From CALAED01 sp035765195 (lineage in GTDB: Bacteria; Actinomycetota; Actinomycetes; Streptosporangiales; Streptosporangiaceae): a DNA stretch of 64,000 bases. Positions 36,991-46,184 of this stretch are shown piece after piece. The stretch spans positions 15,634-79,633 of the forward strand of contig DASTYC010000035.1 of the NCBI GenBank assembly GCA_035765195.1, in the 5' to 3' direction. How positions within the stretch are numbered: the first letter of the stretch is position 1; the number at the start of each line of letters is the position of its first letter. Under the pieces are notes generated by a model that had not been told where the DNA came from, did no database searches, and saw nothing but the letters and a program-made list of their open reading frames with translations. The translations under genes were made by a program, and so were the position numbers.

Positions 36991-38267
36991 CACCGCACCA
37001 CCCCGGCATCGCCGGCCGTCTCACCGTCAAGGGCTGCGCCACGGGTCCCAGCGCCGGCATCCTCAGGTGCGGCCGCCGCGGCACGGCCCAGCGGGTCTAC
37101 AACGGTGGCGCAGCGGGTCCAGCGGTCCACCTCCCGCTCGCCGGGGTGAGTGATCTCATCTGGTTCGGCGGCCGGGACGGTCTGCAGCAGGCCGTGCCGG
37201 GCGCAGTAGTCGTCGTTGTAGACGGTGCCGGCGTACCGCTGCGGCCCGTCCGGGAAGACCGCCGCGATTCGGACGTGGCCGGGCTGGGTCCGGGCCAGCC
37301 AGGAGGCGACCAGCGCCACCGCCCCGACACTCCATCCGCCGGTCGCGTACCGGATGGCCGCCAGGCGGCGGCAGGCCCACACCGCCTCGACGGGCGCGAC
37401 CCAGTGCACCTCGTCGAACAAGTCGTATGCGACGTTGCGCGGATGGATGCTGCTGCCCAGGCCGCGCATCAGGCGAGACCGCGCCGGCTGCCCGAAGATC
37501 GTCGATCCGACTGTGTCCACGCCCACCAGCCGAAGCTCCGGAAACAGCGAATGGAGGACCCGGGTGACACCGGCGCTGTGCCCGCCGGTGCCGACGCTGC
37601 ACACCAGCACGTCGATGCGGCCGAGCTGACCGGCCAGCTCCAACGCCAGGCCCTCGTAGGCGGTGATGTTGTCGGGATTGTGGTACTGATCCGGGCCGTA
37701 GCAGCGCGGATGCTCGGCGAGCAGCTCGGCCACGCGGTCGCGCCGCGCCTGCTGCCAGCCGCCGGTCGCATGGGGCTCTTCCACGATTTCGACCCGGACC
37801 CCGTACGCCCGCAGCAGCTGACGCATCAGCGGCTCCATCCCCGGGTCGGTCACCAAGATCACCGGATGTCGGTACACGATTCCGGCGAGCGCGAGACCCA
37901 ACCCGAGCGTGCCGCTGGTGGACTCGATGATCGGCGCGCCCGGTTCCAGTTCCCCCCGGCGACGCGCCTCGGCGATCATGTGCAGGGCCGACCGGTCCTT
38001 GATCCCGCCGGGGTTGCAGCCTTCGAGCTTGGCCCAAAAGCCGCGCGCCTGGCCATACTGGCCGGACCCGGCATCCACGTGCAGTTCCGGTGTCCACAGC
38101 ACTGGGGTGTTGCCGATAACCCCGGTGAGTGAGTGGCAGGTCCGTCCCGACACCAGCCGGCTCGGCGGCGGCACGTCATCAAGGCGTTCCGGATGTGGTT
38201 CGAAAAACGAAGGGTGTTGTTGCTGATACCGTCCGCGAATTTCGCGCAGGCCAGATCGATCCGTCAT
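36990..38267 (-). CDS. PLP-dependent cysteine-synthase-family enzyme
   Basis: This 425-residue protein is a fold-type II PLP enzyme. The Schiff-base lysine lies in NPGGIKDRSALHMI (~100), the substrate loop is IIESTSGTLGLGLALAG, and the phosphate-binding glycine loop is VGTGGHSAGV. It is about 100 residues longer than CysK/CysM, with an N-terminal extension (RYQQQHPSFFEPHP) and an acidic Ala-rich C-terminus. Such paralogs include enzymes that make diaminopropionate or other beta-substituted alanines rather than cysteine. GGGGGAA lies upstream of the ATG. Coupling to an MFS gene supports a specialised amino acid or peptide role, as inference. Confidence 0.82.
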   Translation of the reverse strand: MTDRSGLREIRGRYQQQHPSFFEPHPERLDDVPPPSRLVSGRTCHSLTGVIGNTPVLWTPELHVDAGSGQYGQARGFWAKLEGCNPGGIKDRSALHMIAEARRRGELEPGAPIIESTSGTLGLGLALAGIVYRHPVILVTDPGMEPLMRQLLRAYGVRVEIVEEPHATGGWQQARRDRVAELLAEHPRCYGPDQYHNPDNITAYEGLALELAGQLGRIDVLVCSVGTGGHSAGVTRVLHSLFPELRLVGVDTVGSTIFGQPARSRLMRGLGSSIHPRNVAYDLFDEVHWVAPVEAVWACRRLAAIRYATGGWSVGAVALVASWLARTQPGHVRIAAVFPDGPQRYAGTVYNDDYCARHGLLQTVPAAEPDEITHPGEREVDRWTRCATVVDPLGRAAAAAPEDAGAGTRGAALDGETAGDAGVVR

Positions 38268-38455
38268 GTGGCTTTCCCCCGTGAAGCGGCTGAGCGGTCA
38301 CGTACACGAACGACGCGGACAAAGCGCTCGGCAAGCCCCCGACAGCGCGCGACAGCGGCCACGGAACGAAGGGGCCGTACAGCGAGGGGCCAAGGCGCGG
38401 CGGTGCCGTCACATACCGGCCCGCAGATCGATCGGCGCCAGTCCGCGTAACCGGA

Positions 38456-38923
38456 TCAGGTCCGCGACAGGCACGCCAGCTTCAGCATCGGCACCCCGCC
38501 AGGGGGTGACCGCTCGGCGGGAGGACGGACACGAGCGCCCCCAGCGCCGTCGGTCGGCCGACCAACGAACCAAGCCATCGTGAACGCGATCGTCGGATGG
38601 ATCAGATGGCCGACTCGCGGCACCACAGCTTGACCATGACACCCGACGTGATCGTCCAACACCGGCGATTGGACCCCATGCTCGCCGATCGCCGCGTGGC
38701 GACCATGCATACGGCCCGCGGACCCTGGCCCGAGGCCGACCTCCACTGACGCCTCGCCGGAACTGACACGCAAACCGTGATCGGCGTGGACACCGACCAG
38801 ACACGACACCAGATGGATGAGCATGACCGCCACCAACACAGCGCGCCCAGACACCACGAACCCTGTCGGTCGCTCGCTCGGCGGCTGACGGGAGACGGTC
38901 ACGTGGATGAGCCTACATCGCAC
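38456..38923 (-). CDS. Hypothetical His-rich protein with one membrane segment
   Basis: This is a possible 155-residue gene whose third codon positions are largely G/C. A hydrophobic stretch (AVLVAVMLIHLVSCLVGV) is followed by histidine- and cysteine-bearing sequence (HADHGLRV, HGRHAAIGEHG, DDHVGCHGQAV). The pattern is reminiscent of small actinobacterial membrane proteins near copper genes, but I cannot name a family. The GTG start lacks a clear ribosome-binding site. The rest of the 38268-39195 interval has no other convincing ORF. Confidence 0.35.
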   Translation of the reverse strand: MRCRLIHVTVSRQPPSERPTGFVVSGRAVLVAVMLIHLVSCLVGVHADHGLRVSSGEASVEVGLGPGSAGRMHGRHAAIGEHGVQSPVLDDHVGCHGQAVVPRVGHLIHPTIAFTMAWFVGRPTDGAGGARVRPPAERSPPGGVPMLKLACLSRT

Positions 38924-39032
38924 GGTGTAACTAGATGACTACTTTACGCGAGAGGGCTCAGCCCGATGCGCTGTCCGGCAATCGGCCGGTTCCGGACGAA
39001 ATGGCCGCGGGGGTTGATCGCGGCAGATGGCC

Positions 39033-39049
39033 TTCTACGTTGTGTAGGA
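39033..39049. promoter_or_regulatory. Dyad operator candidate (site 3) before the LVIVD operon
   Basis: TTCTACGTTGTGTAGGA has the CTAC-N5-GTAG core shared with the sites before the VanW gene and the metal ATPase. TTGATC (39014-39019) and TACGTT (39036-39041) with a 16-nt spacer form a plausible promoter, so a bound repressor would cover the -10. The gene start is about 150 nt downstream. A looser TACA-N8-TGTA dyad lies near 38914-38929. Confidence 0.5.
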
Positions 39050-39195
39050 GGCAGCGAGCGGAGCCGGGGGCGGGCCTCGCGGTGCCGCCCGGCTCCGTGA
39101 GCGGTGCTCCGGCTCGGTGGACAGACAGGCCATGCGCCGGAGGTAACCGCGTGCGAACCAAACCTGTCCCGGGACCCTCTCCAAGGAGTCGTGAC

Positions 39196-40668
39196 ATGCG
39201 TCGCCTGATGCCGCGCTGGCTGGGCGCGTTCGTTCTGGCCGCGGCCGTCGCCGGGGTGATCCCGGCTACGGCGGCGGCCGCTGCTCCCCGGCTCGTTCAG
39301 GTGGGTCACAACCCGCTGTTCGGCCGTGGAATGAACGCCGCGCCCGCCATTTACCAGGATCTTCTGTACGTCGGGAACCGCACCGACAACTCCGACACCT
39401 GCGCCACCGGCGGCACCGGGTGCCCGCATCCGCATCCGGGCGTGCTCGTCGTGAGCATCAAGAACCCGGCCAGGCCCACCGTGGTTGGTGAGATCGGCGC
39501 GCCGCAGGAGGGGACGATCGGGCAGACCTCCCGTGAACTGCGCGTCTGGCCGCGGGCTGGGCTGCTCATGGTGATGAACTTCCGGTGCAGCTCGGTCATC
39601 CATGCCTGCCCGGCCGGTCAGCCCGACGTGTGGAACATCAAGTTCTTCGACGTCCGCGCCAACCCAGTGAACCCGCCGCTGGTGGCGACGTACGTACCCC
39701 CGCAGCGGCCGCACGAGATGTTCTTGTGGCTCGATCCCCAGCGCCCGGGCCGCGCCCTGCTCTATGTGACGACGCCGTCATCGTCGCTGGATCCGGCCCG
39801 GCCCAACCTGGTCGTCACCGACATCAGCCGGGCCCGCGAGGGCGTGTTCGACGAGATCGCGCAGGTCAACTTCAACAACCTGTTCGACCCGGCGTCCGTC
39901 GGTCAGCCGGCCAACCTGGCCCTGCACTCCATCGGAGTGTCCCCGGACGGGCGGCGGACGTATTTGGCGCATCTGGACGGCGGCTTCCTCGTCGCCGACT
40001 CAAGCGAGGTGGCTGACGCCGTACCGAACCCGACCGTACGGCTGATCACCAATACCGCGGACCGGGTGACGTGGACCAACCCAGAGGCGCACAGCGCCGT
40101 ACAGGTGCCCGGCCGTCGGCTCGCGCTCACCACCGACGAGCTGTACGGCACGTTCACCGCCCCGGATCACGGCTGCCCGTGGGGATGGGTACGGCTCATG
40201 GACGTCAGCGACCCGGCGCACCCACGGCAGCTGTCGGAGTACAAGCTGCCCGAAAACCGGCTGTCGTTCTGTGACACCCCCGTCGGGCAGGACGACGCAC
40301 GGGTCAGCTTCAGCTCCCATAATCCGACCGTGCTCAAGCACCTGGCACTGGTGACCTGGCATTCCAGCGGATTGCAGGTGATTGACATCGCCGACGCCCG
40401 GCGCCCACGCCAGGCGGCGACGATCAGCCCGCGCCCCTTGGCCGGCGTCGCGACCGAGGACCCCGCGCTCAGCCTGGGCCCGAGCAAGGTCGTGATGTGG
40501 AGCTACCCCATCATCCGCAACGGCTTGATCTATGTGGTCGACATCCGCAATGGCCTGTACGTCTACGCCTACCGCGGACCGCACGCGGCCGAAGTGGCGA
40601 CCACCCGTTTCCTCGAAGGCAACTCCAACGTCGGTGGCTGGCCCGCGATCGGAGCAACTCCGCCATGA
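39196..40668 (+). CDS. Secreted LVIVD-repeat protein (first of two)
   Basis: The 490-residue product has a clear export signal (RRLMPRWLGAFVLAAAVAGV, cleavage near the AAAAA run) and then LVIVD-type beta-propeller-like repeats: GVLVVSIKNPARPTVVGEIG, LRVWPRAGLLMVMNF and GLQVIDIADARRPRQAATIS. AAGGAG lies 7 nt before ATG 39196, which fixes the start over a longer upstream frame. LVIVD repeats are found in extracellular and surface proteins of unknown function, sometimes with choice-of-anchor or metal domains. The stop overlaps the next gene (ATGA), giving a coupled pair. Confidence 0.8.
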   Translation: MRRLMPRWLGAFVLAAAVAGVIPATAAAAAPRLVQVGHNPLFGRGMNAAPAIYQDLLYVGNRTDNSDTCATGGTGCPHPHPGVLVVSIKNPARPTVVGEIGAPQEGTIGQTSRELRVWPRAGLLMVMNFRCSSVIHACPAGQPDVWNIKFFDVRANPVNPPLVATYVPPQRPHEMFLWLDPQRPGRALLYVTTPSSSLDPARPNLVVTDISRAREGVFDEIAQVNFNNLFDPASVGQPANLALHSIGVSPDGRRTYLAHLDGGFLVADSSEVADAVPNPTVRLITNTADRVTWTNPEAHSAVQVPGRRLALTTDELYGTFTAPDHGCPWGWVRLMDVSDPAHPRQLSEYKLPENRLSFCDTPVGQDDARVSFSSHNPTVLKHLALVTWHSSGLQVIDIADARRPRQAATISPRPLAGVATEDPALSLGPSKVVMWSYPIIRNGLIYVVDIRNGLYVYAYRGPHAAEVATTRFLEGNSNVGGWPAIGATPP

Positions 40669-42071
40669 GACACCATCATGTTTTCCTCGCCCGATGGGCC
40701 GCCTACCGGCCCGCCCTGGTCTCCACCCTGCTCCTCACCCTCGCGCTCGCCTTCTTCCCGCAGCCGGCGACCACGGCGACCACGGCCGCGAACAAGCCGC
40801 CAGGTCCGTTCGTGCACTCGCGGAACATGAAATTCCTGGGCTTTTCGCCCCAACCCAACACCGCACAGCCGTTCACCGCCAACTCCGAGCTCGCCTTCCG
40901 CGGGCATTACGCCTTCCAGGGCCACTACAACGGATTCCGGGTGCTGGACATCTCCAGTCCGGCCCACCCGCGCCAGATCGCCTTTCCCGACTGCCTCGGC
41001 GACCAAGGCGATGTCGCCGTGTGGGGCAACATCTTGATCCGGTCCTGGAACTCCCCGGCCCCGGCGGGCGCCACCTGCGACGGCCGGCCCGTACCCCAGG
41101 GTTTCGAAGGCGTCCACGTCTTCGACATCGGCAACCTGCGCAATCCCAAACTGGTCGGCGCGGTCGAGACCGAATGCGGCTCCCACACCGCCACCATCGC
41201 CCCTGACCGCCGCAACCGGCGGCTGATCGTCTACAGCAACGTCTCCGGTGGCTGCGACGGCATCGACGTCATTGAAGTCCCGCTGGCCGACCCGGCCGCC
41301 TCCCGCCTGCTGCGGGTCGAGCCGCTGGACGGGCCCTTCACCCCCGGCGTCACCGTGGGCTGCCACGACATGGCCGTCATCCAGGGCAAGACCAACATGG
41401 CCGCCTGCGCGGCGGCGGACGGCACCAACGTCTTCGACATCGGCGCCAACGGCCTCCCGGGCGGCAGCCTCGAAGACCCCGTATTCCTCTACACCATCCG
41501 CGAACCCGGCGTCGGCGACCTTACCCAGGGCTCAGGGCGCTCGCACTCTGCGGCCTTCACCTGGGACGGCAAGGTCCTCGTCCTCGGCTGGGAGCCGGGC
41601 GGCGGCGGTGGACCACGCTGCGCCGCGACCGGCACCGTCCTGCCCGACGGTGTCGTGCAGACCGACACCCACAAGTCCCTGTTCTTCTACGACACCTCCA
41701 CCGGCGCCAAACTCGGCCAATGGGTGCTGCCCCGCGACCAGACCGTCGAGGAGAACTGCACCATCCACAACTACAACGTCGTCCCGCTGCGTCACCGGTA
41801 CGTACTAGTCAGCGGCAACTACCAGTCCGGAATCAGCGTCGTCGACTTCACCCGGCCGGCGCAGGCCAGGGAGATCGGCTTCGCCGACCCCGACCCGCTC
41901 ACGCCCACCGCGCTCGGCGGGGACTGGTCGAGCTACTGGTACAACGGCCACGTCTACGAATCCGACATCACCCGCGGACTCCTCATCTGGCGGCTGACCG
42001 ACAGCGCCACCGCGGGGGCCCTCCAACTCCCGCACCTAAATCCACAGACCGAGGAATTCACCCTCTCCTGA
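40665..42071 (+). CDS. Secreted LVIVD-repeat protein (second of two)
   Basis: This 468-residue partner has a signal peptide (LVSTLLLTLALAFFPQPATT) and the same repeat style: NGFRVLDISSPAHPRQIAFP, GVHVFDIGNLRNPKLVGAVE and GISVVDFTRPAQAREIGFAD, ending with DITRGLLIWRL. Scattered paired cysteines (CLGDQ, ATCDG, CGSH, GGCDG) suggest disulfides outside the cell. It overlaps the preceding gene by 4 nt and probably functions with it. No enzymatic motif is visible. Confidence 0.8.
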   Translation: MRHHHVFLARWAAYRPALVSTLLLTLALAFFPQPATTATTAANKPPGPFVHSRNMKFLGFSPQPNTAQPFTANSELAFRGHYAFQGHYNGFRVLDISSPAHPRQIAFPDCLGDQGDVAVWGNILIRSWNSPAPAGATCDGRPVPQGFEGVHVFDIGNLRNPKLVGAVETECGSHTATIAPDRRNRRLIVYSNVSGGCDGIDVIEVPLADPAASRLLRVEPLDGPFTPGVTVGCHDMAVIQGKTNMAACAAADGTNVFDIGANGLPGGSLEDPVFLYTIREPGVGDLTQGSGRSHSAAFTWDGKVLVLGWEPGGGGGPRCAATGTVLPDGVVQTDTHKSLFFYDTSTGAKLGQWVLPRDQTVEENCTIHNYNVVPLRHRYVLVSGNYQSGISVVDFTRPAQAREIGFADPDPLTPTALGGDWSSYWYNGHVYESDITRGLLIWRLTDSATAGALQLPHLNPQTEEFTLS

Positions 42072-42415
42072 CCCTGACCGGATGATCCGCTGCGGGCGGC
42101 CCGGCACCCCGCCTGGGCCTCCCGCGGATCCGTTCTACGAGGCGTCGGATACGGATCGGCAATGCGGCCGACGGCGTGCCCCGTCCCGTCTCGTAGGTCG
42201 AAAGGCGGGACGCGGACGTCCCGATGCGTGAGGCGAACTCCACCCGGCTCAAGCCGGATCGCGTGATGGCCTGTCGGATCTCCGCCGCGACCTGTGCGCG
42301 CTCGTCTGCTTCACAGCGGCTTGATGGAGCCAATGTTCCACTTGGGAGGCGTCTTGTGCGGTGGCGTCCGCGATGAGGATGCCGAACGCGCGAGGTGCGG
42401 TCTGCGCGGGATCGA
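42058..42415 (-). pseudogene. Frameshifted XRE-family helix-turn-helix regulator fragment
   Basis: A helix-turn-helix domain is readable in one minus-strand frame (AQVAAEIRQAITRSGLSRVE, FASRIGTSASRLSTYETG). Its likely N-terminal section is in another frame (FGILIADATAQDASQVEHWL, HQAAVKQTSA), so one gene appears to be split by an indel near 42320. It overlaps the 3' end of the truncated dehydrogenase gene. No functional product is expected. Confidence 0.4.
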
Positions 42416-42910
42416 GGTCGACGGGCGTGGACCAGGCGAGTGACGAGCCACGCGGCCGATGGCGTCGGCGTCGATCGCTCGCGCGATCACGGGAAGCGCC
42501 GCCGAGCCGAGGTCCTGGAAACCGACCTGACAGGCGCGGCCGGTGCGCTCCGCGCCGCTCAACATCCTCTCGAACTCGGAACGGCCGGGCGCCGGCGGCT
42601 TTTCCACCAGGACGTGCGAGCCGGCCTCCATCGCCAACACCGCCAGGTCGGCGTGGGTCTGGATCGGCGTGCACACGATCGTGACGTCGGGCCGGACGTC
42701 CTCGATCAGTCGTGCCAGGTCGCGGCCCTGCGCGGGACGGCCCAACCCCGACAGCGCCTCGGGGTGCACCGGGACGAGGTCGCACACACCGACGAGTGTC
42801 GCGCCACCGTCTTGCGCAAGTCGCCGGATATTGCGCAGATGCCACCCCCCATGGCCATGCGCCCCCGCCAGCACGATTCGCACGGGCCGAGGTGAGGCCG
42901 ATCCGGTCAC
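42311..42910 (-). pseudogene. Truncated Gfo/Idh/MocA-family oxidoreductase
   Basis: The N-terminal NAD-binding Rossmann half is intact (RIVLAGAHGHGGWHLRNIRR, TIVCTPIQTHADLAVLAMEA, HVLVEKPPAPGRSEFERML), including the EKP motif of this family. After ~residue 150 the match ends and the frame becomes Arg/Ser-rich sequence joined to a helix-turn-helix gene remnant, so the substrate-binding C-terminal domain (~180 residues) is missing. A deletion joining two unrelated genes explains this. GTG/ATG starts around 42910 are possible. Confidence 0.6.
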
Positions 42911-43234
42911 GGCGGACCTTCGTGACGAGGGACGAGATGGGGCACGGGCCCACGATAGGTATGCGGCTCCGCCATGGAAAGCGGTTGCTGGCGCCGTTGG
43001 CCTACGACGCGTCGAGCGTCACCCTCACCTGGAAGAAGCCGCCGACGATCACAACGCGACTCTCGTGATGATCGTCGATCACGGTCGTTGTTCCGTGAAT
43101 CCCTTAAGGGATTTGCGTCTTGGTGCGGCTATTGAACGTCGAGAACCAGACCGTGCACCATAAACCCACGCAATGATTGTACTCTGCATAGATGGCCGGG
43201 GGGCAGGCAACACCCTAGGTTTCCAGGAGTTTCC
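42911..43234. other. Intergenic stretch without a gene
   Basis: No ORF with a plausible start and codon pattern is evident. The DNA turns AT-richer from about 43070 toward the lipoprotein gene and probably contains its promoter. A strong AGGAG ribosome-binding site closes the interval. Confidence 0.5.
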
Positions 43235-43579
43235 ATGGTCCTTGTGCGGATGCTCGTCCTGGCCGCCTCTCTCGTCCTGATTTCGGCCTGTGCCGAAAAA
43301 TCGAGTACTCCACGAAATAGCGGCGTGGAAATAATCGATGTCAGCTTTCAGGGCCATCAGGAAAATCGGCCGCCGTACACCGTCTCCAAAGGGCAACATG
43401 TGCAGATCAGAGTGTCCACCACTGTAGCCGACGAGCTGTACGTTCATGGCTACGAACAGAAGGCGGACGCGCCGGCGGGCTACCCGGCGGCAGTCGAATT
43501 CGTCGCCGACAAGACCGGCCGTTTCGATGTGGAGATGCGCCGGGCCGGCGTGAAACTCTTCGAGCTCCGGGTGTCCTAG
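43235..43579 (+). CDS. Cupredoxin-like lipoprotein
   Basis: The 114-residue product has a lipoprotein signal ending LVLISAC, with the lipidated Cys at residue 19. A compact beta domain follows: PPYTVSKGQHVQIRVSTTV, DELYVHGYEQKADAPAGYPA and FVADKTGRFDVEMRRAG. DEVHVHGY-type sequences occur in cupredoxin-fold proteins of actinobacteria, where His and acid side chains may hold copper, although a full type 1 copper set (His-Cys-His-Met) is not present here. Less GC-rich codons suggest recent arrival. It converges on the NACHT gene. Confidence 0.65.
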   Translation: MVLVRMLVLAASLVLISACAEKSSTPRNSGVEIIDVSFQGHQENRPPYTVSKGQHVQIRVSTTVADELYVHGYEQKADAPAGYPAAVEFVADKTGRFDVEMRRAGVKLFELRVS

Positions 43580-43637
43580 CGGTCTGCCCGCGCCCTATCG
43601 CGCCGCTCGGCTGTGGGCCGGCGGGGCTGAGCGCCCC

Positions 43638-46163
43638 TCAGGCGACGATGACGGATGTACGACGATGGAGCGCCCGCTCGCTGAGTTCGAGCAACTCCCT
43701 GAGCAGATCGGCGGGAGCCCGCTGCCTGCGCAGCCTGTGCGCCGCCAGCTGGACCACCGAGCCGCCCAGTTGAGATGTGCGTTGGTCCGGGCCGCCGGCG
43801 AGCGGATGATGCTGGTCCCTAGCGAAGATCTGCTGCCAATCGTCCGGGTCGATGCCTGGGGCGTGGCGTCTGAGCAGCCACGTCAGCAGCCTTTGCCGGA
43901 CAGCGCCGTCGAGTGATTCGAAGAGACGCGTCACGGCCGGAGACACCCCTGTCCGCTTCAGCATGACGTGGTCCGACGTGGCGCTGACATTGTCGATCTC
44001 GTCGCGCCCCGCTCTGAAGCGCGCGGAAATCTCTACGGCGCACAGAGGGAGTGCGATCCGGGGGTCCACGGAGCCACGGGTAGCGGGAATGTCTTGTTCC
44101 GCGGATGTCTGGATCAGCCAGGCGACCCGGCCCACGATCGAAGTGAGCGGATCTTCGTCATCTTGGCGGAAGGGCGTCCATACCCAGTCCAAGATCTGAT
44201 CCGCGGGAAATCGCGCATGGGTTCGGCGTATCGCTTCGGTCACCTCGCGGGTGCCGAGTAGCTCGGCGAGGCGCCAGGCGGTACGCGTCGCCCCGGTGCC
44301 GTCGGCGAGCAGCGTCACCAGGCTTCCCACGGCCGCCGGCGTTCCGATCGAGGCCAGATCGTCGACCGCGGTCAAGGATCCGCGGTGCGCACGTTCGGTC
44401 AGAGCGGGGACCGCGAGCTCACCCATCGCGATGAGCGGTGCGCGCGCCTCGGGCCAGGCGTCGGAGAGGCGGGCCAGCTCCGCCGCGGCCGCCGGTCGGC
44501 CGGTCGCGGCCAACGCGTCCCAGACCGCCTGGCGACGGCTTCCGTGTCCGCTCCGCGCGGCCGCCAGCAAGAAACCGAAAACCTCGTCGCCGATCTTGCC
44601 GGGCGCCGCGGCGACCGCTCCGAAGGAGGGGACGAGAACCCGAGTCTGCTCCGCGGACAGGCGCATCCGCCCCAGGCTGCGCTGGTGGAAATCGATGATC
44701 GGCATCGCGACATCTGGATCGACCTCGCGGGCATCCGCCATACATGCGAGGGCAAGAGCCCGATCTTTTCTATCAACGGCGCGAATCAGCCGTCCGCTGC
44801 TTTTCGCCGATGCGCACCACAACCTGACTATTTCGCGCCAGCTCGCGGGCCTCTTGAGGTAGTTGCTCTCCACGAGAGCGGGGTCGTTGGCGAGTTTATG
44901 GGCGGCGAAGAACTCCAGCAACGCCTGATCGGCGAACCTGTAGTATTGGCCTCCGTCGAGCTTGACCAGCAGGCCGCTGCGATAGACGATCTCCTCCAGC
45001 AGAGGCCGCACATCCGTCCCGGCAAGCCCGAGTTGGGGGAGTTGGCCGGCGACGGTTTCGACGACTTCCCGGTGTTTCAGCTTCCGCGGCCCGTCCTCCA
45101 TCGCGATGACCGCGAGATGCTCGATGATTTCCCGCTTTACGGCGATGTCATATGTGCAGGTCTGGAGATAGCTCTGCTCTTTGAGCAGTGCCATCGCCAC
45201 TCGCTCATAGAATTCTGGCCGAGACCCCGGCAGCGGATCTTGTTCGGCCGGCTTCCCGCAGAGGTAGGCGACCATGGTGAGCAGGCGCGGATTGCGGACG
45301 ATGGCCGACAGCCGCGGTGTCCGCCGAAGGATGGTGAACAGTTGTTCCCGGCTATTGATCGTGAGGCCCGGCCATTTGCTGAGGAACTGAGCGACACGCC
45401 CATCGTCGAATTCTGCGAGTTCGTATTTTGTCGCGATTTCTCCATAGAACTGACCATCATAAACCGCGCTACGGCAGGTCACGAGAATCCGGCATTGTCC
45501 GTAGCCGACGTTGTGAGCGAAGCCCTTGATCTTCTTGATCAGGCTCTCACGCGTGGGCTCCGGCACCTCGTCGAGACCATCGAACAGCACGGTGAGCCGC
45601 CCGCGGCGCAATGCCAGCTGCGTGAACTTCGCCGGCTCGGGGAAGCCCTCTTCGCCGAGCTGTCGCGCGATGTAGTCCTCGATCGTCGGCTCGCCGTCGT
45701 ACATGTACAGTTTCAGCAGAACAGGGACCCGCTTGTCGTTCTTTGGTCTTTCCTCGGCCCACATCAGCATCGAATAGCGCAGCAGTGTGGTTTTCCCCGA
45801 CCCCGGCGGCCCTGTAATGACGGCCCGGGGGCAGGAGTGGAGTGCCGTGTACACGTCGATGAGCGTCCCCGTATCCGGATCGACGGCCGCGACGGGCACG
45901 TGTGCCTGTAGCAGTGATACGCGTTGCTCTTCCCAAGTGCCGCCTTGCCCGATGGGCAATGAGTTTTCGAGTTTCGCGCATTCTCGCCGGATCGACTCCT
46001 GGTAGCGTTTCAGCGCCCGTCGCCACAGATACCTGCGAAACAGCATGCAGGCAAGTCGCTCAATTGCCTTGATGATCCGATCCAGCGCCGGAGATGGCAC
46101 CGCTCCTACCACAGCCATGAACGAGTGCAGGTCCTTCGGCTCAATACTCGCTCCGCTGTCCAT
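43638..46163 (-). CDS. NACHT-domain STAND ATPase (bacterial innate-immunity type)
   Basis: This 841-residue protein has a short helical N-terminus (~1-110, including the amphipathic LACMLFRRYLWRRALKRYQE) and a NACHT NTPase with Walker A GPPGSGKTT (118-126) and Walker B LTVLFDGLDEVPE (~190-202). Sensor and winged-helix segments follow (YGQCRILVTCRSAVY, YYRFADQALLEFFAAHKLA). A C-terminal HEAT-like alpha-solenoid (~530-700) may sense a ligand. No nuclease, TIR or protease effector is visible at the N-terminus. Bacterial NACHT proteins of this layout include anti-phage defenders, but activity cannot be read from sequence. It starts 22 nt after the ROK gene on the same strand. Confidence 0.82.
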   Translation of the reverse strand: MDSGASIEPKDLHSFMAVVGAVPSPALDRIIKAIERLACMLFRRYLWRRALKRYQESIRRECAKLENSLPIGQGGTWEEQRVSLLQAHVPVAAVDPDTGTLIDVYTALHSCPRAVITGPPGSGKTTLLRYSMLMWAEERPKNDKRVPVLLKLYMYDGEPTIEDYIARQLGEEGFPEPAKFTQLALRRGRLTVLFDGLDEVPEPTRESLIKKIKGFAHNVGYGQCRILVTCRSAVYDGQFYGEIATKYELAEFDDGRVAQFLSKWPGLTINSREQLFTILRRTPRLSAIVRNPRLLTMVAYLCGKPAEQDPLPGSRPEFYERVAMALLKEQSYLQTCTYDIAVKREIIEHLAVIAMEDGPRKLKHREVVETVAGQLPQLGLAGTDVRPLLEEIVYRSGLLVKLDGGQYYRFADQALLEFFAAHKLANDPALVESNYLKRPASWREIVRLWCASAKSSGRLIRAVDRKDRALALACMADAREVDPDVAMPIIDFHQRSLGRMRLSAEQTRVLVPSFGAVAAAPGKIGDEVFGFLLAAARSGHGSRRQAVWDALAATGRPAAAAELARLSDAWPEARAPLIAMGELAVPALTERAHRGSLTAVDDLASIGTPAAVGSLVTLLADGTGATRTAWRLAELLGTREVTEAIRRTHARFPADQILDWVWTPFRQDDEDPLTSIVGRVAWLIQTSAEQDIPATRGSVDPRIALPLCAVEISARFRAGRDEIDNVSATSDHVMLKRTGVSPAVTRLFESLDGAVRQRLLTWLLRRHAPGIDPDDWQQIFARDQHHPLAGGPDQRTSQLGGSVVQLAAHRLRRQRAPADLLRELLELSERALHRRTSVIVA

Positions 46164-46184
46164 GATCGATCTCCACAGGGCCCA

